A DNA stretch of 64,000 bases from Aurantiochytrium sp. KH105 (lineage: Eukaryota > Sar > Bigyra > Thraustochytrida > Thraustochytriidae). Position 1 is the stretch's first letter; every line of letters starts with the position of its first letter. Shown here one piece after another: positions 28,538 through 37,373 of the stretch. The notes below the pieces were generated by a model. That model searched no databases. It was given only the letters and a program-made list of their open reading frames with translations, and was not told the origin of the DNA. Both the position numbers and the translations under genes were made by a program. The DNA is taken from positions 124,001 through 188,000 of the forward strand of contig BGKB01000043.1 of NCBI GenBank assembly GCA_003116975.1. The letters run 5' to 3'.

Positions 28538-30763
28538 TTATCCGATTTCCTGGACAAAGGCCTCGTGACAGTCTGAATTGGGAAAGGTGACAACCTTGAA
28601 TGTCGGATTCACCTCTGCAATCTTTTTCAGCCACTCCATGCATGCACCACAAGGTTGGATGGGATTGAGTTCGCCCTGGAATCGTGAATTGGTCCCGGTA
28701 TTTACTCCTCCCCCCGAGTAGACACTCAATGATGCGCTTTGTGTGCGAGGTCTTTGATAGGCGCGGCGAGGCGAGTCGCCAGCCTGCGAAGATGCTACCG
28801 AAGATAACGACGATGAAGTTGATGTGGTTGCATTGATGGGTGCATGCGGCGGCTGCATGCCGTGCGCACTCGCAGACATGGGACGAAGAAGCGGTGAGTT
28901 CTCTGGCGTCGTGTCGGTAATGGAGCGTCTGCTCGACGTTGAACGCCCAAGATTTGGCTGCGGAGTGTTAGCCCGGCTTGAGGCATCCATTGCTAAGGTT
29001 GAATTGTCCGCGCGCGAGACAGTGTGGCGCGATGGCGATGGAGGCAGCGCAGGCGCAGGCGGGTCCAGTGTCATGGAAAGCACGGCAATGTAGCGGAACT
29101 CGCGTCGGCCCAAGGTTTGGTTCGATGCCAGCGCGGTTCCAATGACGTTGCGCTCCGAGCAGAGCGAGCCCGTCGGCATGGACACTTCCAGGTTCATGCC
29201 TCTGTAAAAGCGGGGCTCTTCTTCGTTGTCCATGTGCACCATGAGCACAGAGAGAACAACCTTGCGCGTTTTGCGCAGCCAAAACGCAGAGAGCTCCTGG
29301 AGACTGCCAGCAGCCTTTGCCTGTACGAACTCGTGCTTGTATTTGCGCATCTCGTCAACCACTTGGCGGCATTCAGGCTCTAGATCCGAAATGGGAACCG
29401 GCGGCTTCGTCTCCATTGTCTCAAAGGACTGAAAGATGAGATCCTTGCCGAGAAATCGCAGCTCGTACCAAAAGGACTTGAGCTGCCACATGTGCAGGTA
29501 GCTTGGGCGGTACTGACGAAGCGCCGCGTTGAGCGCGGCAAGGCGGGCGGGCGATCCATCCGTGAGTGCGACGGTCATCCCGAGTCGCTTTTGCCACTCG
29601 TTGCCATAGTGCACAACAAGCGGGTGTCGAAAGGTATCAATGGCGGGGAGTACAATGTCGTTGCAGAACCGCACATTTTGGTCATAATGAAAGATGTCGA
29701 GGCCAGAGTCCAGGCAAACTACCTCAACGGACGGACACGTGCGCTCGATGAATGCCTTGATGATGCGCGCGGCGGCCTTGGTCGAGTTCGAGTTGACGGG
29801 CAGAGCACGGTTGCGTGGAGTGCCAGATCCACTCACAAGAAAGACCACTTTTTGGAGATCCTCTTCTGGGTCCGCCGCGTTTGTCTCCTCCATGTCCAAA
29901 GAGACCGTGTCCTCTACGATACCTAGCCAAGTGAAGAGAAGCTGTGAGACTAGAGGCAGCATGACGGAGCATAGTCGAGGTGTTTGTTTGTTGGTTGCAT
30001 CAGAGATACCATTGTCGTCACCCTTGCGCACGGAGAGCGCGTCCCAGGAATCCTCGACGATGGGGCGCTCGTGGAAGTCGAAACCGACGGGAAGGATGAC
30101 GGGGCCGCCGTGCAAGCTGAGCAGCGACCGCGTCGAAGCGCACGAAGCAAGCGACGTCGCACGTATGACGGCACTCTCGTTGGCGCTGGCTCTTGGAGAT
30201 GTGGACGGAAGCGCTGTTTCTGAGGCGTTCATGGACGATGAAGAGGAGGACGAGGAAGAAGAAGAAGGGTCGCCCACACCAGACGCGGCGGCTACGCCCA
30301 CGGCAGCGGTCGCAGCAGCCTTTGCCGGGCTCATGAGGTTACCGCGGTGATGAGGGTGACGGCTTTCGGAAGGTGAGGTTGGTTGCTGCGATAGGCTTTC
30401 GAAGCTACTTTTGCGGCAGGTTTTGAGCTCCTCCTCCCCTTCATCGGCGTCCTCAGCCTCATTGGCTTCATCGGGGTCGTACTCGCAGTCAATGATGCGC
30501 GCCGCGTCTCCGAGCTCTTGAAGCGCGCTTTCAATCTCGCTTGTGAGCGGATAGAACCGGTTGAACCTTGGACGTGCGAGGATTTGCGTTTTTCCCACGC
30601 CCTCTGCAGCGTAAAAGAGGTCACTCGCTCCACTTCCTGCTAATGCGGCAGCGTCACCGCGCAGCGCGCCGAGGATGATGTCCACGTGCGACACGTTGTA
30701 GACGAGGATCTCTACGCGCTTGGGCTCTGCGCCGCTGTCGCCGCTTCGGACGTGTCTCGACAT
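28538..30763 (-). CDS. Cytidine-deaminase-fold protein with long insert
   Basis: The protein has 741 residues. Two zinc-deaminase motifs are visible: PTGSLCSERNVIG with Cys535 and Glu537 (the H/C-x-E motif holding the catalytic Glu), and PCGACMEWL with Cys705 and Cys708. Both are flanked by matching structure (FRYIAVLSM; FKVVTFPNSD). A Ser/Thr/Pro-rich insert of about 120 residues separates the two motifs, which are normally about 30-40 residues apart. The N-terminal two thirds include a globular domain with VVFLVSGSGTPRN and a Trp-rich helix region (LHMWQLKSFWYELRF). Metal binding looks intact, so activity on a nucleoside, nucleotide or RNA substrate is possible; the substrate cannot be told. 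Convergent with twin copy 2. Confidence 0.75.
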   Translation of the reverse strand: MSRHVRSGDSGAEPKRVEILVYNVSHVDIILGALRGDAAALAGSGASDLFYAAEGVGKTQILARPRFNRFYPLTSEIESALQELGDAARIIDCEYDPDEANEAEDADEGEEELKTCRKSSFESLSQQPTSPSESRHPHHRGNLMSPAKAAATAAVGVAAASGVGDPSSSSSSSSSSSMNASETALPSTSPRASANESAVIRATSLASCASTRSLLSLHGGPVILPVGFDFHERPIVEDSWDALSVRKGDDNGISDATNKQTPRLCSVMLPLVSQLLFTWLGIVEDTVSLDMEETNAADPEEDLQKVVFLVSGSGTPRNRALPVNSNSTKAAARIIKAFIERTCPSVEVVCLDSGLDIFHYDQNVRFCNDIVLPAIDTFRHPLVVHYGNEWQKRLGMTVALTDGSPARLAALNAALRQYRPSYLHMWQLKSFWYELRFLGKDLIFQSFETMETKPPVPISDLEPECRQVVDEMRKYKHEFVQAKAAGSLQELSAFWLRKTRKVVLSVLMVHMDNEEEPRFYRGMNLEVSMPTGSLCSERNVIGTALASNQTLGRREFRYIAVLSMTLDPPAPALPPSPSRHTVSRADNSTLAMDASSRANTPQPNLGRSTSSRRSITDTTPENSPLLRPMSASAHGMQPPHAPINATTSTSSSLSSVASSQAGDSPRRAYQRPRTQSASLSVYSGGGVNTGTNSRFQGELNPIQPCGACMEWLKKIAEVNPTFKVVTFPNSDCHEAFVQEIG

Positions 30764-31052
30764 CTTGGCGCTCGCCTGCCTCGCTTGCTCGCACTATCCC
30801 TTGCCAAGCCTGCGTTCGACGTCGTCACCGTCGGGCCAGAAGGACGGTCTTTGCGCGACGGCTCGCGCGCCTCCTCTCCACTTGGCGGCTTGCTCGGCAC
30901 GTCGCCGCGTCGCGCCTCGGGAGGGATGGTTCGCTTGTGCTTTTTCTCCAAGTTATTATTCGAAGTTACCGGTGATTTCGCCGGGCACGCAATCACTATC
31001 ATTTGTGCGAGTGCTCATGGAGACCATCCCATGGAGGAGAAGATGCACGCCG

Positions 31053-31196
31053 CGCCAAGTCGAGCCAAATCGAGCCAAGTCGAGCCAAGTCGAGCCAAGT
31101 CAAGCCAAGTCGAGCCCAGTCGAGCCAAGCCAAGCCGAAAAGCCAAGCCGAGCAAGTCGAGCCGAATAGCCAAGCCGAGCCAAGCCTAGCCCAGTC
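31053..31196. repeat. 10-base tandem repeat TCGAGCCAAG
   Basis: About eight near-perfect units of CGAGCCAAGT are followed by degenerate AGCCAAGCCG units. The period is close to one DNA helical turn. The array starts about 290 bases upstream of the minus-strand deaminase-fold gene. Confidence 0.9.
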
Positions 31197-31446
31197 AAGA
31201 CAGATCAAGTCTTCATTGCAGAAATGAAACGACGACGCCCGACAGGACAGCAGCACCGTCCTGACGCCCGACACTGAATGTTGGTGTATTGTTGAGGCGA
31301 GGACTTGCCTGGCATGGCCATACACATCCCTTGCCACACCACTTCGAGGGCTCGATCCTCCCATGCATTGCGTTAATGCGAGACGCAACAACAAGGATGA
31401 TTTTGTGTGCGTCCGTCGGTCACGTGAATAGGGCAAAGACCAGCAG

Positions 31447-31475
31447 CGCACGCACGCACGCACGCACGCACGCAC
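31447..31475. repeat. CGCA microsatellite
   Basis: Seven uninterrupted copies of CGCA, an alternating purine-pyrimidine tract that could adopt Z-DNA. Confidence 0.9.
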
Positions 31476-32290
31476 AGACGCACAGACAAATAATGTCAGC
31501 GGGCACTCGTCTTGTCTGGGTGGTTTTTGGTATTGTGCAGTGCAGTGCAGCGTAGTGCTCGTCCTCAACTTTTCACAGTCCGAGCCATCAACCAATAATC
31601 ACTACCGCCCGCGTTGACCTCGCTTCCCTGCCCTCTCTCAGCTCCCCCAAGACCGGTCCTCCTCACGCTCCTCCTCGGGCTGCTCCTCCACCTCATCCAC
31701 GTACTCCGCCCGTCGCCGTCCTTCAGGACTTGGCGCGCGCCTCCTCCTCCTTCTCCTCGCGCGTGCGAGCGTGCGTCAGGCCCAGCGTCGCGCAAAACCT
31801 CCCGGACATCATCAAGGCTACACGTTGCTTGCTGCTCCTTATTCACATCAGCCAGGCAGAGTGTGCACGTGTGCACGTGTGCGCTGGCTGGTACTGCTGG
31901 CGGTGCACACCCCCCTTACGGTAAATCATTCAAGGGGGTGCTGGCTAGGCCTGCTTAGCGCCCGCCTAGGCTGCCTGGGCTTTAACTTTTCTGTCCTTGC
32001 TCGCAGCCGCCTCGCTCAGGCAGGCTGGGCGCGCGCCTCCGAGACGGCGCGTGCCCGCGGCGAGCGCGAGGGCGCGCGGCTCGGGCGGTACGTCCGAGGC
32101 CGGGCCTCGCGGCCTGGGCTGGGCTGGGCTGGGCTGGGCTGAGCTCGGCTGGGCTGAGCTGGGCTGGGCTCGGGGGCAGGGGAGGGGGGGCGGGCGGTCG
32201 TGGGTTGTTTCGTTCGGTCACCGGGGCTGCGAGGTACAGTACGCGTAGGAAGTCCTAAGCCGCGGCTAGCGGTCCCCGGCGCGGCGCGGC

Positions 32291-32330
32291 GCAAGTGGGG
32301 CTCGGGCGCGGCGCAAGTGGGCTATCGCCG
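32291..32330. promoter_or_regulatory. GCAAGTGGG motif pair
   Basis: The sites GCAAGTGGGGCTCGGG and GCAAGTGGGCTATCGCC lie 22 bases apart, about 480-515 bases before the ATG at 32806. They match the motif found in other upstream regions of this window. The role is inferred from recurrence. Confidence 0.5.
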
Positions 32331-32805
32331 CGCGCAAGGGCGGCAAAGGCGCTATAACGCAGTGGCCGCGCCTCGCAGCCTGGCCGCAGCACCAGACCCA
32401 CTCGCCCCTCGAGTCGCCTCGCCTCGCCTCGCCTCGCCTCGCCACGCCACGCCAGGCAAGCAAGGAAGGGCCACGCACGCCGCGCGGGGTCGCGCGCGCG
32501 AGCGGCGGGAGAGCGAGCGATCGAGCGAGGCCGCGCGGAGAGGCGCAGGGAGGAAGAGGGCGCGTGAGGCGGCGGCATCGATCGGCCGGGCTTGCGTGCT
32601 TACCTGCCTTGCTTGCCTGCCTGCTTGTCGCGCCTAGCAAGCGAGCAGCGCGTGCACGTGCGTGCACGTGCCGCGGCTGAGCGGCGGCAACGCGGAGGCC
32701 GAGGACAGTGCAGCGCGGTGCGAAGCAGAGGCCGCGGCGGGCGGCAAGGCGCGGAGCAGAGCGAAGCAGAGCAGACCTACGCAGCGCGGCCGGTCGTGAG
32801 CAGCG

Positions 32806-35562
32806 ATGGAGGGCGAAAGCTCGTCGAGCTTCGTGGAGAACTGGAAGCGGCTCGACGGCCAGTTCGATGAGTACGCGCGGCTGCGCGAGCTGAGGTCGCT
32901 GGTGGCGCAGGGGGCCATCAGTCAGGCGCTGTACGACCAGATGCACCGCTACGTGCTAGAGAAAAACCTGTCCAAGAAGAAAAAAGGCGGTAAGAAGAAG
33001 TCGACGCGCGAGGCGCCCGAGCTGCCGCCGCGGAAATCGTCCATCTTCAGCCGTGGCAAGAGCGGAACCCTGCCCAAGGGCTCGCGCATCATCGAAAAGG
33101 GCGGCGAAACCCTGGTCGAAGGCGATGAGCGCGCGACGCTTTGGGGCCGCAAAGCCGTCATGGAAGGCTTTTTGTACAAGCGCGCCACCAAGAGTGGGCG
33201 CAATTGGAGGCGTCGCTACGTCAAGATCTACTTTGACAGGATGGACTACTTTAGCAAGAAGACGGACAAGACGCCGCGGGGAACGATCCACCTGACCAAG
33301 GACTTTTTTGTGGCAGATTCGATCTTGCGTCGCATCAAGAACACGCGTCCACACGGCTTTATGGTGTCTGATTTCGCCACCACCTTTTACCTTGCAGCGT
33401 CCTCCCCAGAGGCAAAGGTGTACTGGATGCACACGATCCAGCGCGTCCTGCAAAAACTCAAGGACCAAGACGAGCAAACCGATGAGCCCGTCCGCCTCGG
33501 CGAGCCTGAACGCACACCTTCGATGCGGGAAAGAGACATGCAGGCTCGCCTCGACGCGTATCGACGTGGCCTCCCCGTTACCGAGGTCGCACGGCACGTG
33601 TCCAAGGCCTCGAGCAAGGGACGGAGCTCGAAGGTGAGCGCCTTCAAGGCAGCTTCCCTCGGCGCTCCTCAGAGCCGCGTCGAAGTTGACGACGACGAAG
33701 AAGAAGATCTTGTCGAAGATGAGGATGTCAGCGACCTCGACGACGACAGCGCCGTCGAGGAGGAAGACGAGGAGGAAGAGGTGCACGATGACGACGACAA
33801 TGACGACGAAGCATCTGGCACGACCAGTGGTGCTCCCGTAGTTAGCTACATGGCTCCCTTGCGCGTGAGCGGAGGCTCGTCCAAGGGCCCAGACGGCATG
33901 CCCGTTCCGCGCATCATGTCCGGCAAATCGGCCGTGTCCCACACCAAGAGGCGCACTCTCTTGAGCGTTGAGCACGAGACCAGGACGCGGAGCATTGCAG
34001 ACGCTGCACTGAGCGCGCACGAGTCTGCGCGGCGTAGCGCCCAGGTCCATTTGGGTCTCGACGTGATGTCGTACGACCAGCAGGAGGACCTCCGAGATGA
34101 GGCTGCCACCGCTCAGGCGACGCGCCTCATGGCAGACATGGAGAACGAAGCCGCTATGTCCGAAATGGACAGCATGCTCTCTGCCAAGGACGCGCTCAAG
34201 GAGGAGCTACGCGCCGCGCGAGAGGCCGGAGACGAAGCCCGCGTCCGCAGTATCGAGGAAGAGTACGAAGAGACGAGAGCCAAGATGCAGGAGCTCGAAG
34301 AAGTCATGGCTCGATCCGCAGCAGAGCGGGCCGAAGCGGAAGAGATCGCCGAGCGGAACCGTGAACAGATTGCGCGCGCCAATGCAGCGAACGCCATCGT
34401 GCTGGAGCTCGCCAAGGTCGATGAGGCCATTTTGCTCGCCGAGCAACTGGCAGAAAAGGCCGATGAGGCCAGAAAGCGCGCCGAAGCAGCCGCCGCCAAG
34501 GTCCACGAGGAAGCACTGGCCGAGTCAAGGGAGCAAGAGGCGAAACTGCGCGAAGCTGAGGAGGCGGCCCGCAAGGCCCAGGAAGAGGAGGAAGAGCGAG
34601 CGCGGCAGGAAATGCTCATTGCGCAAAAGCTCGAGGAGACAGCGCGGAAAAAGGTGAACGAGAAGCAACGGCGAAAGATCGAGGAGGTCGCCGAAAGCGC
34701 TGCCAAGGCCCGCGCGGAGGCGGAGGAGCGCCGATTCGAAGCAGAGCTCGCGGCGACCGAATTGGCAAACCAGAAACTCGACTCCCTCGCCAAGGCAGCG
34801 GCTGTGGAACGCGCGCTGAATGAGACCAAGGCCATGATTAACAAGTCCCGCACGCGACAGGGGCTCGACGAGTTCGGGTTTGCGCGCCCACGCGAAGAGC
34901 GCGAGAGCGGCCGTGCCTCGGCCTCCGCAGAACCACCGCGCAGGAAGCGCAGCTCGATCTTTGACAAGCTTCGCTCGCGACGCAGCAAGAGCCGGGCCTC
35001 GGCGACGTCTTCGCGCGCGCCTGCAGGTGCGGCTCCGCCCGCCTCACCCACGTCTACTGGGGACCCGGCGGAGGCCTCGAACTCGTTTCGCTCGTTCTTT
35101 TCAAGCTTCACGCAAGCTGCCGTGGACGGTATCGAATATGTGACGGGCCTGCAGCTCGCTGGAGACGAAGCAGCTGCGGCCAATGGGGAGCAGGGCCTCG
35201 AGGACGACGACGCGGACTCCTTTTATGATGAGGAGGATGACTACGACGCGGCGTCTGACGACGGCGACATGTTCGACAAGCAGCTTCGCGCTGTAGGTGA
35301 GGAAGAAAGACTCCAAGCTGCGTCGGCCTGGATCGAGTTTGAGACGAACCGTCTGCTCGAGATCATCAAAGACATTGGTTACGAGGACGAGTACGGTCGC
35401 TCCGTGGCGACGTTTAAGGACCTTCTCGATGTCTACGAGGACATCTCGGATACCCTTGTGGGAATTTTAATTCGCGCCAAGCGTGCCGGCAAAGTTTATT
35501 ATGAGGGCGACATGCTCTTTGAGATCGAGCATGATGATGTCGAGATCACCGCTCTCGAATGA
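32806..35562 (+). CDS. PH domain, coiled-coil and costars-domain protein
   Basis: The protein has 918 residues. An N-terminal segment with a Lys-rich patch precedes a PH domain at about 119-222 (MEGFLYKRATKSGRNWRRRY ... VYWMHTIQRVLQKL), likely binding phosphoinositides. An acidic Ser/Asp/Glu linker follows, then a long coiled coil (about 430-680), a basic region and a second acidic run. The last 76 residues (about 843-918) match the costars domain: LLEIIKDIGYE, TLVGILIRAKRAGKVYYEG and HDDVEI correspond to its conserved blocks. Costars domains occur in ABRA/STARS and Dictyostelium costars, which regulate actin and SRF signalling. The combination suggests a membrane-recruited actin regulator. 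Actin itself is the convergent neighbour. Single exon. Confidence 0.85.
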   Translation: MEGESSSSFVENWKRLDGQFDEYARLRELRSLVAQGAISQALYDQMHRYVLEKNLSKKKKGGKKKSTREAPELPPRKSSIFSRGKSGTLPKGSRIIEKGGETLVEGDERATLWGRKAVMEGFLYKRATKSGRNWRRRYVKIYFDRMDYFSKKTDKTPRGTIHLTKDFFVADSILRRIKNTRPHGFMVSDFATTFYLAASSPEAKVYWMHTIQRVLQKLKDQDEQTDEPVRLGEPERTPSMRERDMQARLDAYRRGLPVTEVARHVSKASSKGRSSKVSAFKAASLGAPQSRVEVDDDEEEDLVEDEDVSDLDDDSAVEEEDEEEEVHDDDDNDDEASGTTSGAPVVSYMAPLRVSGGSSKGPDGMPVPRIMSGKSAVSHTKRRTLLSVEHETRTRSIADAALSAHESARRSAQVHLGLDVMSYDQQEDLRDEAATAQATRLMADMENEAAMSEMDSMLSAKDALKEELRAAREAGDEARVRSIEEEYEETRAKMQELEEVMARSAAERAEAEEIAERNREQIARANAANAIVLELAKVDEAILLAEQLAEKADEARKRAEAAAAKVHEEALAESREQEAKLREAEEAARKAQEEEEERARQEMLIAQKLEETARKKVNEKQRRKIEEVAESAAKARAEAEERRFEAELAATELANQKLDSLAKAAAVERALNETKAMINKSRTRQGLDEFGFARPREERESGRASASAEPPRRKRSSIFDKLRSRRSKSRASATSSRAPAGAAPPASPTSTGDPAEASNSFRSFFSSFTQAAVDGIEYVTGLQLAGDEAAAANGEQGLEDDDADSFYDEEDDYDAASDDGDMFDKQLRAVGEEERLQAASAWIEFETNRLLEIIKDIGYEDEYGRSVATFKDLLDVYEDISDTLVGILIRAKRAGKVYYEGDMLFEIEHDDVEITALE

Positions 35563-35758
35563 GTCTCGTAAGTGCAACATGCTCTTCTTTTTTCCTTTCC
35601 TGTAGAGAGTGAGCACGATGATGTCCAGATTTTCACTATCGAATGAGCAGAGGCAACTCAATCGAGTTGAATGAATGCGGCGAGAGTGCAACGTGCTCTT
35701 CTCTTTTCCCATTCAAAGATTGACCTCGTTGATGTCGAGATTGCCGCGCTCGGATGAG
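35521..35758 (+). repeat. Tandem degenerate copies of the costars gene 3' end
   Basis: The real 3' end (GATGATGTCGAGATC ... CTCGAATGAG, from 35532) recurs as CGATGATGTCCAGATT ... ATCGAATGAG (from 35616) and CGTTGATGTCGAGATT ... CTCGGATGAG (from 35727). Each copy also carries the GTGCAACRTGCTCTT string. Copies 2 and 3 are preceded by pyrimidine tracts ending CTGTAG and TTCAAAG, and a GTAAGT follows the real stop. They could be relics of tandem duplication or alternative terminal exons. Confidence 0.7.
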
Positions 35759-36242
35759 TTAAAGCTACGTGTGTTTGTTTTCCTGTCCCAAGAGGTTTGG
35801 GCCACGGCATGCCGTGCTCTTCGACAATCCGTACTGCAAAAGCACCAACCAACCCAAGCCATACCTGTGCCGACCGTTCCGTATACCTACAATAATTCGT
35901 TTTCTTTGTGTTTTCTTTCTATTATTATCATCGCGCATGTAGCCTCTACTCGAATGCTGACGAGCTCGTCATGAATCCGTCAATCCATCGCGCATTCTCC
36001 CCCACAGGTAGTCCGTCCCAGATTTGAACCAATAATAACAAACAAGAGCGAGAGAAGCAACAGAAAAACAAAAAGTGAAAAAGGTAGAATTTTGGATAGA
36101 ATTTATGGGCAAAGGATTGAAGTACTACAGACAGCGTGGCCGGTCTCGACGCGCCTCGAGAGGCTCGGACCTAGCCCTGAGAAAGCACTGAAGCCTCGAC
36201 TCAGGGGGTCCCTCCTGCATTGGGCGCGGACGACTCGGCAAC
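35563..36242. other. Convergent 3' spacer with degenerate copies of the costars 3' end
   Basis: These 680 bases lie between the costars gene and actin. Two degraded copies of the costars gene's last segment occur at about 35570-35670 and 35680-35760 (see repeat entry). The rest is A/T-rich, probably UTR. A TTTGAACC string near 36025 resembles a tRNA T-arm but has no matching stems. Confidence 0.6.
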
Positions 36243-36291
36243 TTAGAAGCACTTGCGGTGGACGATCGAGGGTCCAGACTCGTCGTACTCC

Positions 36292-36323
<32 letters not shown>

Positions 36324-37373
36324 GAGCGAGGCAAGGATGGAGCCACCGATCCAGACAGAGTACTTGCGCTCGGGGGGAGCGACGACCTTGATCTTCATGG
36401 TCGAGGGGGCGAGGGCGACCATCTCCTTCTCGAGACGGGCGGCGAGGCCCTCGTACATGGTGGAGCCACCAGACATGACGATGTTGGCGTAGAGGTCCTT
36501 GCGGATATCGACGTCGCACTTCATGATGGTCTGGAACATGGTGTCATGCACACCCTGGGCCTCCTTGCCGATGAAGGACGGCTGGAAGAGGACCTCGGGG
36601 CAGCGGAAGCGCTCGTTGCCGATGGTGATGACGTTGCCGTCGGGAAGCTCGTAGGACTTCTCGAGGGCCGAGGACTCGGCGGCGAGGCGCATCTCCTCGT
36701 CGAAGTCCTGGGCGACGTAGGCGAGCTTCTCCTTGATGTCGCGGACGATCTCGCGCTCGGCGGTGGTGGTGAACGAGTAGCCGCGCTCGGTGAGGATCTT
36801 CATCATGTAGTCGGTGAGGTCACGGCCGGCAAGATCGATACGGAGCACGGCGTGGGGGAGAGCGTAACCCTCGTAGATGGGGACGGTGTGGGTGACACCA
36901 TCACCAGAGTCGAGGACGGCACCGGTGGTGCGGCCAGAGGCGTAGAGGGAGAGCACGGCCTGGATGTTGACGTACATGGCCGGGACGTTGAAGGTCTCGA
37001 ACATGATCTGGGTCATGCGCTCGCGGTTGGCCTTGGGGTTGAGGGGGGCCTCGGTGAGGAGGACGGGGTGCTCCTCGGGGGCGACGCGGAGCTCGTTGTA
37101 GAAGGTGTGGTGCCAGATCTTCTCCATGTCGTCCCAGTTGGTCACGATACCGTGCTCGATGGGGTACTTGAGCGTGAGGACACCACGCTTGGACTGGGCC
37201 TCATCACCGACGTAGGCGTCCTTCTGGTCCATGCCGACCATGATACCCGGGTGCTTGGGGCGGCCGACAATCGAAGGGAAGACGGCGCGGGGAGCGTCAT
37301 CACCGGCGAAGCCGGCCTTGCACATGCCGGAGCCGTTGTCGACCACGAGGGCCTGAACCTCATCGTCCGCCAT
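36243..37373 (-). CDS. ACT1: Actin
   Basis: The protein has 376 residues, the canonical length, from [20 protein letters not shown] to SIVHRKCF. The ATP-binding phosphate loops ([15 protein letters not shown] and [15 protein letters not shown]), the DNase-I loop region and the hydrophobic plug segment are all conserved. Codon use is extremely biased to C/G third positions, as expected of a highly expressed gene, and there is no intron. The open frame continues upstream to 37592, but the start at 37373 gives the universal actin N-terminus (leader ...CACCAAGCAAG|ATGG). It converges with the costars-domain gene. The strong bias creates a long meaningless frame on the opposite strand. Confidence 0.99.

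Larger units (their letters stand above)
30764..32805. promoter_or_regulatory. Long divergent intergenic region, repeat-rich
   Basis: This 2.0 kb region lies between the deaminase-fold gene (minus) and the costars-domain gene (plus). It holds a 10-base tandem repeat (31053-31196), a CGCA array (31447-31475), GGGCT repeats (about 32112-32175), CGCCT repeats (about 32414-32452) and GCAAGTGGG motifs (32291-32330). A weak minus-strand coding-like patch with many Glu codons at about 31620-31830 is broken between frames; I do not call a gene. Confidence 0.5.

Noticed and set aside
31053-31196. CRISPR-like array
   Set aside because: The units are contiguous 10-base repeats without spacers in a eukaryotic nuclear context.
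31565-31876. Minus-strand coding-like patch with Glu-rich translation
   Set aside because: Open segments fall in different frames without convincing splice sites, and no protein is recognised.
36010-36060. tRNA-like T-arm string
   Set aside because: A GGTTCAAAT-like string occurs on the minus strand, but no acceptor, D or anticodon stems can be paired around it.
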